From Corynebacterium suranareeae (GTDB lineage: Bacteria > Actinomycetota > Actinomycetes > Mycobacteriales > Mycobacteriaceae), in the NCBI RefSeq assembly GCF_002355155.1, contig NZ_AP017369.1, positions 2,976,001 through 3,040,000 of the forward strand: a stretch of 64,000 bases of DNA, given 5' to 3'. The notes under the pieces are model-generated. The model saw only the letters and a list, made by a program, of their open reading frames with translations, had not been told where the DNA came from and made no database searches. Each line of letters opens with the position of its first letter. Position 1 is the first letter of the stretch. Positions 24,313-34,067 of this stretch are shown here, piece by piece. The translations under genes and the position numbers were made by a program.

Positions 24313-26310
24313 CTAACTTAAAGCAGTAGCGTTAACCTCTGCTTTGTTTGCCACATTGAGCAGGTTTGATCCAGCCTCAATTTCACCCAAACCATAAGGA
24401 TTTACAGCTCCAGTTTTCTTGTAATTAGAGACAACAATCGGGGTGGTTACTTCATAGCCCGCAGACTTGATGGCATCAATATCAAACTCGCACAAAAGTT
24501 CTCCTGCTTGGACTTCATCGCCTTGCTTTTTCAGTGGCTTAAAGTGCGTGCCATTGAGGTTTACGGTGTCAAAGCCAATGTGCATCAAGATATCCACATT
24601 GGAGCCATCTTCTGCTTTGGTGCGAACCGCAAAGGCGTGCCCAGATGGGAAGGCCACCACAACTTTTCCGCTCACTGGAGAAACCAGCTGGCCTTTGGTT
24701 GGAACAATGGCAACACCGGAGCCAAGCTTTCCGCTGGCAAACATCGCATCGCTGACACTGCTGAGTGCGATTACTTCACCAGTTAAAGGAGCTTGAATGA
24801 TGGTGGAGTTGCTTTCAAATTCTTGTGATTCTTCGGCCTGTACTACTTGTGCTGAGGTTGCATTCGGAGTTGCATCTGGAGCTGCATCTGGATCAATGCT
24901 TCCATTGCGTCGCACCAAATACAGGCCATAAGCAATCGCTGCACCGAAAGCGATAATAAAGGTAGCAACCGCACAAACTAAGAACATCACCATATCGGGA
25001 GCATCAATAGAAACAACACCTAAGAAACCTGCTGCTCCCAGCGCCACTGCCTTGATATTAAACAGTGCAATCAGTGCTCCACCGATAGCTGCGGTACCGA
25101 TACCGATAAAGAAAGGCCAACGCAGGCGAAGGTTCACACCGAAGATGGCAGGTTCTGTAATTCCTAGAACTGCAGATACACCTGAGGCACCAGCTAGACC
25201 TTTAAGCTTCTCGCTCTTAGCCAGGAAGAACACCGCCAAACACGCTGCACCTTGGGCAGTATTAGCCATGGATGCTGTAGCAAAAATGAAGGATCCACCC
25301 TGGTTAAACAGTTCTAGCTCAATTGGAGGGAACGACTGGTGCAAACCAGTAATCACGATCGGTGAGTACACCAGACCAAAGAGCAAACCGCCTACCGGAC
25401 CACCGAACTCATAGAGCCCCTGGAGACCGTGTGCCAACAAATCACCGGCAGAGCGCATCACTGGACCAATCGCAATGAAGGTCAAGAAGCCAGTGAGCAG
25501 CAGGGTAAGGACTGGGGTAATCAGGAAGTCCGCGGTGCCCTTGAGGCGTTTGTGCAAGAACTTCTCGATCGTTGCCAAAATCCAAGAAACAACCAAAACC
25601 GGAAGTACGGTGCCCTGATAACCAGCTTGGGCAACATCCAAACCAAACAGATTCCACACTGGCATTTCACCCGCAGCCACGGTTGCGGCCACATCGTAGC
25701 CATTGACCAGAGTTGGAAATACCATCGCCATGCCAATGCCGGCACCTAGGAACTCATTTCCACCAAAACGTTTAGTTGCTGTAAATCCAACCAATACTGG
25801 GAGGAAGGCAAACGGTGCTGATGCCATCAAGTTGATCATCTCAGCAATCCCGCTGATTTGTGGGAACATCTCAACGAGCGATTGCGGGCCAAAGAGATCT
25901 TGGGCGACAAGCACGTTGTTGATTGCCATGAGCAGACCGCCACCAACCAAGATTGGGATTAGTGGCACGAAGATGTCTGCCAAGACTTTTACGGCCCGAC
26001 TAAACCAGTTGGCGTTGTTGGCAACCACATCTTTGAGCTGCTCGGTGGAGACGGCAATGTCTTTGGATGTGGCTTGATCCAGTTCTTTGAATACATGGTC
26101 CACATCGCCAGGACCGACGATGATTTGAAACATGCCACCGGTTTCAAACGTTCCTTTGAGGTCTGGATCATCATCGAGTCCTTGGCGGTCCACGCCCTTG
26201 GAATCTTTGAGAACGAGACGCAAACGAGTGGCACAGTGCGCGGCGGCCACGATATTGTCTTCGCCGCCGACATCGCGGAGAATCCGCTGTGCGAGAGCCT
26301 TGTGATCCAT
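24313..26310 (-). CDS. ptsS: Sucrose-specific PTS permease EIIBCA
   Basis: PtsS imports sucrose and phosphorylates it to sucrose-6-phosphate, using phosphate passed from PEP through EI and HPr. The 665-residue protein is a fusion in the order B-C-A. The EIIB Cys lies in [10 protein letters not shown] (Cys26). The membrane EIIC domain, residues about 110-470, includes [12 protein letters not shown]. The C-terminal EIIA has its active His in [13 protein letters not shown] good AGGAG precedes the ATG. It has its own upstream region (26311-26450) and receives its hydrolase from scrB next door. Confidence 0.96.
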   Translation of the reverse strand: MDHKALAQRILRDVGGEDNIVAAAHCATRLRLVLKDSKGVDRQGLDDDPDLKGTFETGGMFQIIVGPGDVDHVFKELDQATSKDIAVSTEQLKDVVANNANWFSRAVKVLADIFVPLIPILVGGGLLMAINNVLVAQDLFGPQSLVEMFPQISGIAEMINLMASAPFAFLPVLVGFTATKRFGGNEFLGAGIGMAMVFPTLVNGYDVAATVAAGEMPVWNLFGLDVAQAGYQGTVLPVLVVSWILATIEKFLHKRLKGTADFLITPVLTLLLTGFLTFIAIGPVMRSAGDLLAHGLQGLYEFGGPVGGLLFGLVYSPIVITGLHQSFPPIELELFNQGGSFIFATASMANTAQGAACLAVFFLAKSEKLKGLAGASGVSAVLGITEPAIFGVNLRLRWPFFIGIGTAAIGGALIALFNIKAVALGAAGFLGVVSIDAPDMVMFLVCAVATFIIAFGAAIAYGLYLVRRNGSIDPDAAPDATPNATSAQVVQAEESQEFESNSTIIQAPLTGEVIALSSVSDAMFASGKLGSGVAIVPTKGQLVSPVSGKVVVAFPSGHAFAVRTKAEDGSNVDILMHIGFDTVNLNGTHFKPLKKQGDEVQAGELLCEFDIDAIKSAGYEVTTPIVVSNYKKTGAVNPYGLGEIEAGSNLLNVANKAEVNATALS

Positions 26311-26345
26311 TGATTTCTCCTCAACCGGAAAGAAACAGACATAAA

Positions 26346-26366
26346 TGTTTGTTCAAAAACTAAACA
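26346..26366. promoter_or_regulatory. Candidate sugar-regulator site upstream of ptsS
   Basis: TGTTTG (26346-26351) and TAAACA (26361-26366) form an imperfect inverted repeat in the AT-rich ptsS leader. SugR is known to repress C. glutamicum pts genes; linking it to this exact site is a guess. Confidence 0.3.
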
Positions 26367-26450
26367 ACATTAAACCTGTTTATTTGTGTCCGATCAAGGG
26401 TTTTGATCAAAAATTTGTACAATTCACCACAAATAGCCCTATTTTATGAC

Positions 26451-27740
26451 TTAACTCTCAAAAGTGTCACCATTGAACACTCTAAAAGCGAAAGAAACCT
26501 GCCCATTACCTGCAGTTATTTCAATTGCTGTGTTGTCATCGGCAATCACCAATTCACCGGGATCAACATATGCCACACGCTTATCGCCGTTCCTGTCCAC
26601 AGACAACCGGGCACCATCCCACTCCAAAGACACATGATCCCTAATGTTGATTCGGACAGGTTCAGAACCTAAAACAGATCTAGTTATGCCCTCCTCTCCC
26701 TCCGGGAGCAACAATTCTTGGTAGATCGCATGGTTACGCAAATAAAGCTTGCGTGGCACAGTCAAACAGTGCACCCAGCCTTCCCGATCAACCGTGGGGT
26801 GATCATCTTGAGCAGGTAATCCCATCCAGCCCACAAGCCAGGCATCGGAACCAGAAACCGCAACTTGCGGTGCATAGAATTCATGGCCGAAATCTAGCTC
26901 GCTGAATCCGCGAAGAACATGGAAGGTAGTTCCATCGAGCTTGCCGACGACATACCCACACTGATCAGAACTTGCATAGTGGGTAACGTCTTGGTCCAAG
27001 CGGTCCAAACCTTGCGGACAAAAAATCAACACATCAAGCTCTTCGCCGGTTTCTTCATCACGCAGTGTAAAGAGGTTGGGACATTCCCACATGTAGCCAC
27101 CGGGAATAAGGTCTGGGGCGGAACCAGGCTCTGCTTCACTGAGATCAAAAGTAATCTCTCCGGTAAATTCCCAATTCTCCAGATCAGCAGAATGGTACAA
27201 CACCGCAGCTCCAGTGAGGTTTTCACGTTGTGCCCCAAGCACCATCTTCCAACCATCACCATCAGCGCTGATCATCGGATCGCGGAAGTGTGGCGTGAAA
27301 CCGTCGGCGGGTCCGTCGATAAGCGGATTTTTTGGAGAACGGCGATGAATGCCACCCATCAGCCCTGTGGGATCCTCGACATCAACAAGGTTTTGGGTGG
27401 CGCGGCGTTTGCCGTCGACTTTGAGGTTTCCGGTGTAAAACAGCTTGAGTACACCACCGGAAAACACAGCTCCGCCGGAGTAGCACCCATCCAAATCATA
27501 AGGGGCATCCGGGTAGAGCGCGTCAGGTAAATGCTTCCACTGCAGGCGATTAGGCCCAGTCAGTGACGTGACAGTATGCGCCCAGCCCGTGCGTTTTGGT
27601 GCAAAAGGGAAACCTGGATCGTGCTGGTAGTAGACATGGAGAGTATCGCCATCGACATACATTCCATTGGGATCATTAAGTCTTCCCTGCGGAGGAGTCA
27701 CATGAAATGCTGGGCGCAAACTGGAAAGTTCTGTGTGCAT
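26451..27740 (-). CDS. scrB: Sucrose-6-phosphate hydrolase
   Basis: ScrB splits PTS-derived sucrose-6-phosphate into glucose-6-phosphate and fructose. The 429-residue GH32 protein shows the nucleophile motif GRLNDPNGMYVDG near residues 19-31, the FRDP motif in PHFRDPMISADG, and the acid/base motif MWECPNLF. A C-terminal beta-sandwich follows. No signal peptide, as expected for a cytoplasmic enzyme. It is the last gene of the nagA-nagB-scrB operon (29-bp gap to nagB). Confidence 0.95.
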   Translation of the reverse strand: MHTELSSLRPAFHVTPPQGRLNDPNGMYVDGDTLHVYYQHDPGFPFAPKRTGWAHTVTSLTGPNRLQWKHLPDALYPDAPYDLDGCYSGGAVFSGGVLKLFYTGNLKVDGKRRATQNLVDVEDPTGLMGGIHRRSPKNPLIDGPADGFTPHFRDPMISADGDGWKMVLGAQRENLTGAAVLYHSADLENWEFTGEITFDLSEAEPGSAPDLIPGGYMWECPNLFTLRDEETGEELDVLIFCPQGLDRLDQDVTHYASSDQCGYVVGKLDGTTFHVLRGFSELDFGHEFYAPQVAVSGSDAWLVGWMGLPAQDDHPTVDREGWVHCLTVPRKLYLRNHAIYQELLLPEGEEGITRSVLGSEPVRINIRDHVSLEWDGARLSVDRNGDKRVAYVDPGELVIADDNTAIEITAGNGQVSFAFRVFNGDTFES

Positions 27741-27769
27741 AGCCCCACACAGTACTTTCCTTTTTGTTT

Positions 27770-28531
27770 CTAGCGCAGCTTTAATTGCTCCATGAGTCGG
27801 TAATAATCGGCATTTTCCAGCTTGGAAGCTGCTGCTTCATCAACAATGATGGTCGCGTTATTGTGCATCTGCAGGATAGAACCTGGGCAGGAAGAGGTTA
27901 CTGGACCTTCAACGGTGCCACGAATCGCTTCCGCTTTTCCTTCACCGGTTGCCACCAGCACGATGTTTTGCGCACGTGAAACCGTACCCAAACCTTGCGT
28001 CAGCGCATGAGTTGGAACCTCATCGATGGTGTTGAAGAAACGAGCATTATCTTCCACAGTCTTTGGGTGCAGTGCCTGCACTTTGGTTAGTCCGGTCAAA
28101 GATGATGTTGGTTCGTTGAAAGCGATGTGTCCGTTTCCGCCGATACCCAGAAGCTGGACAGCTACGGATTCTGCCGCAAGCAAAGCTTCATATTCTGCGG
28201 CTGCTGCATGAGGATCTGGGTTTGCACCATCTGGGCTGAAGACACGTTCATCAACGATGTCGATGTGATCGGTGAATTCTTTGCGAATGGTCTTGAAATA
28301 GCTGTTGTCATCGTCGCGAGTAAGTCCCACATATTCATCGAGCAAAAATGCCTTGCACTCTTTGAATGACACTTCACCGGCTTCATACATGCGGATGAGT
28401 TCTTTGTAGGTGCTGAGTGGAGAAGAACCAGTCGCAAGACCTAAGGTTCCACCATTGTTAGCAAAGGGAGCAATCAGCTTAGCTGCTTCCTTTCCAACCT
28501 CTTGAGCATCTTTGCGGATGATAATGTCCAT
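27770..28531 (-). CDS. nagB: Glucosamine-6-phosphate deaminase
   Basis: NagB converts glucosamine-6-phosphate to fructose-6-phosphate and ammonia, the last step of amino sugar breakdown. The 253-residue protein has TLGLATGSSPLSTYKEL near residue 30, FLLDEYVGL, and the active-site stretch GIGGNGHIAFNEPTSS. AAAGGAG precedes the ATG. It lies 42 bp after nagA and 29 bp before scrB in one operon. Confidence 0.96.
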   Translation of the reverse strand: MDIIIRKDAQEVGKEAAKLIAPFANNGGTLGLATGSSPLSTYKELIRMYEAGEVSFKECKAFLLDEYVGLTRDDDNSYFKTIRKEFTDHIDIVDERVFSPDGANPDPHAAAAEYEALLAAESVAVQLLGIGGNGHIAFNEPTSSLTGLTKVQALHPKTVEDNARFFNTIDEVPTHALTQGLGTVSRAQNIVLVATGEGKAEAIRGTVEGPVTSSCPGSILQMHNNATIIVDEAAASKLENADYYRLMEQLKLR

Positions 28532-28573
28532 GGCAGGACTCCTTTATGAAAATTAAGAATGTTTTACCTTTAA

Positions 28574-29740
28574 TTAAATTACTTGATTACCCACGTAGAC
28601 CTGCTGTAACTGCCCTGTTGAGTCAAAGACCACAAAATTTGTAGGGTTGGATGCATCAATTGCGTGGCCACTAATCCCGAGAACGTCGGCGGCGACAGTG
28701 GAGGTGTGGAGGGAGGCGTCGATAAGCGTCATACCCCGGCGCACGTGGTGAGCAAACTGACTAGCTAGTGTGCTGGTACCCCCTGCGATGGCACCGCCAT
28801 CGCTTAAGCGCGCAACGCCACCGGCAACCGTAACCCCCAAAACGCCGAGGATGTACTCCCCGTCGGGCATTCCGGCAGCCTCCATAGCGTCGGTGATGAA
28901 AAAAGCGCGTTCGCTAAGCACTAGATCAACGGTGTCGTCGGACAAATGAACGTTATCTGCAATCAATTCCAGGTACGCGTTCCCGGCGCGCGCTGCGGCA
29001 AGCAGGGCTCCAACCGCGCCGGGTGATCTGTGGTGCAGTGGAGGCATGGCATTAAAAAGGTGCGTTGCCGTGACTGTGACATTCTTGTGATTTGCCAGCT
29101 CAATGGCACTAATGGTGGTGTCAAAATCTGCGTCAGTGTGACCGAAGGAAGCAATGAGGTTGTGTCTAGCGCAAAGATCTAAAATGTCTGTAAGGTTTTC
29201 AGTTTCTGGCGCTAGCGTAATGGATTTAATCCACCCATGACCAGCCTGAATAATCTGTTCAAGATCGTTCGGGTTGCCGGGAAAAATAAAATCAGGGTTT
29301 TGCGCTCCACAACGGCAGGCATTGATAAAAGGTCCCTCTAAGTGGAAACCGAAAAGTAATCCCTCTTCACACAACGGCACGAGTCTTTTCACCTGCTCGG
29401 CAAGATTTTCAGGTGGTGCGGAAACCATACTTGCCAGCATCACTGTGGTGCCGTTTCTGCGGTGATACTGCGCTGCCGTGCGAGCTTGTTCGAGCGAACC
29501 AGTAGGAAATGCACCACCATTTCCGCCGTGATTATGCAGGTCAATAAATCCAGGAACAATGGTGGGAAGCTCTTTATGGAATCCGGCATTTGGAGACACT
29601 GGTGTGCCACGAAGTTCGGTGATGACACCGTTTTCTATAGTAATAGACCCATCAATCACACCATGTGCGGTGACAATTCTGCCATCAATACTCCCACGTT
29701 CTTGACCTGCGATTTCTTGGGTATTCACCGATTTTGCCAT
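28574..29740 (-). CDS. nagA: N-acetylglucosamine-6-phosphate deacetylase
   Basis: NagA removes the acetyl group from GlcNAc-6-phosphate, supplying NagB. The 388-residue amidohydrolase shows the metal-binding motif PGFIDLHNHGGNGG near residue 67, FHLEGPFIN, the His ligand in FGHTDAD, HLFNAMPPLHHRSPG and the catalytic Asp in FITDAMEAAG. It is divergent from nanA across 217 bp that contain a candidate NanR operator. First gene of nagA-nagB-scrB. Confidence 0.95.
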   Translation of the reverse strand: MAKSVNTQEIAGQERGSIDGRIVTAHGVIDGSITIENGVITELRGTPVSPNAGFHKELPTIVPGFIDLHNHGGNGGAFPTGSLEQARTAAQYHRRNGTTVMLASMVSAPPENLAEQVKRLVPLCEEGLLFGFHLEGPFINACRCGAQNPDFIFPGNPNDLEQIIQAGHGWIKSITLAPETENLTDILDLCARHNLIASFGHTDADFDTTISAIELANHKNVTVTATHLFNAMPPLHHRSPGAVGALLAAARAGNAYLELIADNVHLSDDTVDLVLSERAFFITDAMEAAGMPDGEYILGVLGVTVAGGVARLSDGGAIAGGTSTLASQFAHHVRRGMTLIDASLHTSTVAADVLGISGHAIDASNPTNFVVFDSTGQLQQVYVGNQVI

Positions 29741-29783
29741 CTTTCTAAGATATTCCGCTTCCCTCCAGCAAGCATAGGACGTA

Positions 29784-29799
29784 TGATGTCTTATGTCTA
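29784..29799. promoter_or_regulatory. Candidate NanR operator between nagA and nanA
   Basis: The sequence TGATGTCTTATGTCTA matches 34960-34975 (TGATGTCTGATGTATA) at 14 of 16 positions. The two sites lie in the two divergent promoter regions of the sialic acid genes. NanR control of both regions is known for C. glutamicum; the motif itself is read here. Confidence 0.65.
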
Positions 29800-29957
29800 C
29801 AGTTTTAGTGCGGAATTAATTCGGTTTTTTCAAGGAGCATTCCACCCAGTTTCCCAACCGCCTTTGCCTTATTACCTCAGCCTTCCTAGCTGATGAACTA
29901 AGACTAAAAAACGCAGGCACCCTCCCCTAGTTCGCGTCCAACATTTCAAGGAGCACC

Positions 29958-30896
29958 ATGGCTTCCGCAACTTTCACCGGCGTTATTCCACCTGTTATGA
30001 CCCCACTACATCCCGATGGCAATGTTGATGAGAAAAGCTTGCGCCAGCTTGTTGACCACCTCATAGACGGTGGAGTCGACGGACTGTTCGCACTGGGCTC
30101 TTCCGGCGAGACAGCATTTCTTACTCGTGAGCAGCGCAAATTCGCATTGACCACCATCATTGACCACACTGCAGGACGCGTTCCCGTTACCGCTGGCGTT
30201 ATTGAAACAACCACAGCACGCGTCATTGAATTGGTGGACGATGCTATAGAAGCTGGTGCTCAAGGACTGGTTGCCACAGCTCCGTTTTACACCCGCACCC
30301 ATGACATGGAAATCGAAGAGCACTTCCGCAAAATCCATGCGGCCGCCCCCGAGCTACCATTGTTTGCCTACAACATTCCAGTATCGGTGCACTCCAATCT
30401 CAATCCTGTAATGCTTCTAAAGCTAGCTAAAGAAGGAGTGCTTGCAGGAACCAAGGATTCCAGTGGCAATGATGGCGCAATCCGTGCACTCATCGAAGCC
30501 CGCGACGATGCTGGACTAACTAAAGAATTCAGGATTCTTACCGGCAGTGAAACCACAGTAGATTTCGCTTATCTTGCTGGTGCAGATGGAGTTGTACCAG
30601 GTTTAGGCAACGTTGATCCAGCCGCTTATGTCACCTTGGCCAAACTCTGCCTTGATGGACAATGGGCAGAAGCTGCAGCGTTGCAAAAGCGCATCAACCA
30701 CCTCTTCCACATTGTGTTTGTTGGCGATCCCTCCCGCATGTCTGGATCTAGTTCAGGTTTAGGCGGCTTCAAAACAGCGCTCACGCACCTTGGCATTATT
30801 GATTCCAGTACCATGGCACCACCTCATCAAAGCCTCAATGATGAGGAAGTAGCCCGAATTCACGCCATTGTTGATGAGTTTTTATACACCCCTTAA
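29958..30896 (+). CDS. nanA: N-acetylneuraminate lyase
   Basis: NanA splits N-acetylneuraminic acid into pyruvate and N-acetylmannosamine. The 312-residue Schiff-base aldolase of the DapA/NAL family has LFALGSSGETAFLT (GxxGE motif) near residue 48, the Tyr motif FAYNIPVSV and the Schiff-base Lys in AGTKDSSGND near residue 164. Assignment as NanA, not DapA, rests on the following nanK and nanE genes and the adjoining nag operon. GGAG precedes the ATG. First gene of nanA-nanK-nanE. Confidence 0.93.
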   Translation: MASATFTGVIPPVMTPLHPDGNVDEKSLRQLVDHLIDGGVDGLFALGSSGETAFLTREQRKFALTTIIDHTAGRVPVTAGVIETTTARVIELVDDAIEAGAQGLVATAPFYTRTHDMEIEEHFRKIHAAAPELPLFAYNIPVSVHSNLNPVMLLKLAKEGVLAGTKDSSGNDGAIRALIEARDDAGLTKEFRILTGSETTVDFAYLAGADGVVPGLGNVDPAAYVTLAKLCLDGQWAEAAALQKRINHLFHIVFVGDPSRMSGSSSGLGGFKTALTHLGIIDSSTMAPPHQSLNDEEVARIHAIVDEFLYTP

Positions 30897-30911
30897 GGCC
30901 CACTGCTGACT

Positions 30912-31823
30912 ATGACCACCCCCTCTTGCACCCTCGCATTAGACATTGGTGCGACAAAGATTGCTTATGCCCTAGTCCCAGATGACTCCCCCACAGAGGC
31001 CCTATCGCCTGGGCGTCTGGGAACTAAAGATGGCAAAAGCCCCATGGAGCAAATCCGACTCGCGTTATCACACGGCATTAACGCCGCCAAGGAACGCGGG
31101 CTGAACATCGCTCGAATTGGCATGGGTGCACCAGGGGTTATCTTGGGACCAGAGGGAATCATCGTCTATAATGGCGAGACGCTTACCGAATGGGCAGGCT
31201 CTGACCTGCGCGGACTAGCAAATAAAATGCTTGCTGTACCATTTGCGGCACACAATGATGTACGCGTGTGGGCATACGGGGAACATCACCTTGGAGCTGG
31301 AAAAAACCTTCAAGGTCGCGTTCTTTATGTCTCGCTTGGTACGGGTATCGGCGGAGCCATTGTTGAAGATGGTCGTATGATGGGCGGACCCACCGGAAGT
31401 GCCGGGGAATTCGCAGAAATTGTGTGTGCTGACCATGCGGGCCGTGCTGTGCGATGTGAAAACGTTGCCAGTGGCACCGGGCTAACCAAGTACTACAACG
31501 ACGCTGCAGTAACACAGTTGGATCTGCCTGCAATCATGGAAAGATTCCACGACGGCGACGGGCTAGCACAGCAAATAATCAACGGAAATCTTCGAGGCTT
31601 TGGCCAAGCTTTAGGCGCGTTAGTCACCGTATTAGATCTCTCAGCAGTGGTGATCGGAGGCGGAGTCGCTGGCATTGGACAACCTGTTACAGACCCCATT
31701 ACCCAAGGAATATTTGAAACAATCCTCACTCCGAACAATGGAGTACAGGTTCTGAGCACCTCGCTTGGCGCCCAGGCTGCTGTTATAGCGGCAGCCCAAT
31801 ACGCACGCGATACTGCTTGTTAA
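30912..31823 (+). CDS. nanK: N-acetylmannosamine kinase (ROK family)
   Basis: NanK phosphorylates ManNAc to ManNAc-6-phosphate. The 303-residue ROK protein has the phosphate motif ALDIGATKIAYALV at residues 9-22, VPFAAHNDVRVWAYGE and the second phosphate motif YVSLGTGIGGAIVEDG. The usual ROK zinc motif CxCGxxGCxE is absent; the corresponding segment is CADHAGRAVRCENVASG, keeping only scattered cysteines. It sits 15 bp after nanA and 21 bp before nanE. Confidence 0.92.
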   Translation: MTTPSCTLALDIGATKIAYALVPDDSPTEALSPGRLGTKDGKSPMEQIRLALSHGINAAKERGLNIARIGMGAPGVILGPEGIIVYNGETLTEWAGSDLRGLANKMLAVPFAAHNDVRVWAYGEHHLGAGKNLQGRVLYVSLGTGIGGAIVEDGRMMGGPTGSAGEFAEIVCADHAGRAVRCENVASGTGLTKYYNDAAVTQLDLPAIMERFHDGDGLAQQIINGNLRGFGQALGALVTVLDLSAVVIGGGVAGIGQPVTDPITQGIFETILTPNNGVQVLSTSLGAQAAVIAAAQYARDTAC

Positions 31824-31844
31824 GTACAGGAAGGTTTAAAAACT

Positions 31845-32543
31845 ATGGATCTAAATACTCAACGCACCGAGCTGTACAACAAACTGCAAGGCCAATTGAT
31901 CGTGTCTGTGCAAGCCCCAGACGGCCACGCCATGCGCGATACCCACACGCTCACACACGTTGCTGCCGCCTGTGTTGATGGCGGTGCACCAGCTATTCGT
32001 TGTGGTGGTTACGGCGGATTAGAAGATATCCGTTCCATCTCAAACCGCGTGAATGTACCAGTTTTTGGGCTCACTAAAGAAGGCACCGAAGGCGTTTATA
32101 TCACTCCCACCAGGGATTCTGTCCGCGCTGTTGCCGAGTCCGGTGCAGCGGTAGTGTGCGCAGATGCCACCTTCCGACCTCGTCCTGATGGATCCACCTT
32201 CGCAGAACTTGTCACCGTTGCCCATGATTCCGGGATTTTAATCATGGCCGACTGTGCAACTCCCGAAGAGGTTTTAAGTGCCCATGAAGCCGGCGCGGAT
32301 TTTGTCTCCACCACCCTTGCTGGCTATACCGAACATCGAGAGAAAACCGCCGGACCGGATTTTGATTGCCTCCGAGAAGCACGCGCTTTAGTTCCCGATG
32401 CTTTCCTCATCGGTGAAGGCCGCTTCTCTACCCCTGCGGATGTAGCTCACGGTCGCCTCATCGGGGCAAATGCCATCATCGTGGGAACTGCGATTACAGA
32501 TCCAGGATTTATCACTGGTCAATTCGCATCCCTTTTGCGTTAG
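31845..32543 (+). CDS. nanE: ManNAc-6-phosphate 2-epimerase
   Basis: NanE turns ManNAc-6-phosphate into GlcNAc-6-phosphate for NagA. The 232-residue TIM-barrel protein matches the family: LIVSVQAPDGHAM, GAPAIRCGGYGGLEDIRSI, FGLTKEGTEGVYITPT with the catalytic Lys, CADATFRPRP, IMADCATPEE and FLIGEGRFSTPAD. AGGAAGG lies upstream of the ATG. Last gene of the operon; a terminator follows at 32642. Confidence 0.94.
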   Translation: MDLNTQRTELYNKLQGQLIVSVQAPDGHAMRDTHTLTHVAAACVDGGAPAIRCGGYGGLEDIRSISNRVNVPVFGLTKEGTEGVYITPTRDSVRAVAESGAAVVCADATFRPRPDGSTFAELVTVAHDSGILIMADCATPEEVLSAHEAGADFVSTTLAGYTEHREKTAGPDFDCLREARALVPDAFLIGEGRFSTPADVAHGRLIGANAIIVGTAITDPGFITGQFASLLR

Positions 32544-32565
32544 AAATAGCCATCGTCTTTTACAG

Positions 32566-32845
32566 CCTGTTTAAGCAACCCAAAATTCCACATGAGTATT
32601 TGTATCAATCAGGGTCTTTTAGGGCTGTATACGCGAATTTAGAGGGGTCATTTTTCCGACCCCTTTTTTCGATTTTGCCACCATACTGCACGTTATTTTA
32701 ACTGACGACCAAGAACGCCTACTCCAAATCTATTTTTGGTCACAGGCGTCGGAATCCAGTCCTTCAAATTTCATCTAGCGACCAAGAATCCTTGAAACAC
32801 CCATGGATTTGGTCGCATATGACGGTTCTAAGCCCCTGCCCCACC
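32566..32845 (+). repeat. ~270-bp composite intergenic repeat (copy 1)
   Basis: This fills the gap between nanE and the sialidase gene. It shares with 51413-51690 the words ATGAGTATTTGTATCAA, (G/T)GACCAAGAA twice, ATGGATTTGGTCG and ATATGACGGTT in the same order. It includes the nanE terminator. No gene is visible. Confidence 0.7.
32642..32670 (+). terminator. Terminator of nanAKE
   Basis: GGGGTC (32644-32649) pairs with GACCCC (32658-32663), followed by six T. Confidence 0.75.
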
Positions 32846-32852
32846 CAGATCG

Positions 32853-34067
32853 TTAAAAACCAACAAATTCCTGCTTTATGGCATCAATCGAACGACCATC
32901 GTAGGCAACAGTGACTCCATAACGAACTTCATCACGAGCACGAATATCAAAGACCAGCTCATCACCTATTTCCAAGGATTGCCGGGCAGGTTTTCCTCGG
33001 GTGCGAATTTTTTGAGTGCGTGCATCCGGGTTGGACACAATCTTAAAGACGCCCTCACCCCATTGAGACGGATCAGGTAAAGCAACTTCAATGCCATCAT
33101 GATCGTCGTTGATAACAACATGACGCAGCGAAACGGCATCCGCAATCGGCTTATCTACGCGAGGTTCAATATCGTTTACGCTGATCACAGTACATTTAAT
33201 TGCCCGCGTTCCTTCAGCTTCCCACACCACTGCCACGTCACCATTGGGCATTTCCACAGCGGTTGAATAGGCAGCTTCTTCGCGTTCGATGGTGATTCGA
33301 TGAGTCCACGTCGCCCCAAAATCAGTAGAAAGATCAACGACCAAATGGCGCCTTAAATGCGGATCCGCCAAGTGAGTTGCCGCCAGCATGCGTGCGGCTT
33401 TCCAATAAAACACGTGTCCGTTGCAGCCGGGATCAACAAGTTCGGGTATTACTTCCAAGGGACTAAAAGTCTCACCGAAATCATCAGAAACGCTGCTTAA
33501 ACGGTTACCCACTCCCCTAGAATGCAGCACAATCCGACCATTAGGCAGCTGCGTCATCGCGGATTCATTGCCACCATCAATGTCGGTCACATGGCCATCG
33601 CTGCGCACAATTCTTAAGGAAATCTGACGCCCGCGCCGCACCACAAAGCTTTGAATCCACCGCCCATCCGCCAGCACAAGCCCGGTCCCCGACGAGGCAA
33701 ACGCCGCATCCACATCAGCGAATAAGGACGCAATGCTTTTCGACGCCCACCCATGTTCTTCCCGGCGCGCCAGCCGGGGCTCAAGGTCGGTGGGGTCTTC
33801 AAAAAATCCTGCCAGATTGGACAATCCGTGGAAGCATAAATCACCGGTGACAAGGCAGGCGTCGCCAACACCTCGGTGCTTAGTTTCTACAATCGCAGGT
33901 TTTGGTGTTGCCCAGTGAAATCCATCTGGAGAAGTTGACGACACTAAGTCTATGGGGGCGGGAAGATCATCGACACTGAGGCGGGCGTCGAAAAGCGTTA
34001 TTAAACCCTGATCCCAGACCAGCGCTGGAATGCGGTACAACCCGCGCGCAATGAGGCTAGTGTGCAT
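32853..34067 (-). CDS. Sialidase-like (BNR/Asp-box) protein without signal peptide
   Basis: The 404-residue protein has the sialidase YRIP motif (RGLYRIPALVWDQG, residues 8-21) and Asp-box-like repeats: STSPDGFHW, SVSDDFGETFSP and DLSTDFGATWTH. It thus resembles GH33 neuraminidases. I see no signal peptide and no anchor, so it is probably cytoplasmic and would act on imported sialosides, not on host glycans outside. It overlaps the end of nanR by 11 bp and belongs to the same operon. Literature uses various nan names for the C. glutamicum homologue, so I give none. Confidence 0.85.
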   Translation of the reverse strand: MHTSLIARGLYRIPALVWDQGLITLFDARLSVDDLPAPIDLVSSTSPDGFHWATPKPAIVETKHRGVGDACLVTGDLCFHGLSNLAGFFEDPTDLEPRLARREEHGWASKSIASLFADVDAAFASSGTGLVLADGRWIQSFVVRRGRQISLRIVRSDGHVTDIDGGNESAMTQLPNGRIVLHSRGVGNRLSSVSDDFGETFSPLEVIPELVDPGCNGHVFYWKAARMLAATHLADPHLRRHLVVDLSTDFGATWTHRITIEREEAAYSTAVEMPNGDVAVVWEAEGTRAIKCTVISVNDIEPRVDKPIADAVSLRHVVINDDHDGIEVALPDPSQWGEGVFKIVSNPDARTQKIRTRGKPARQSLEIGDELVFDIRARDEVRYGVTVAYDGRSIDAIKQEFVGF

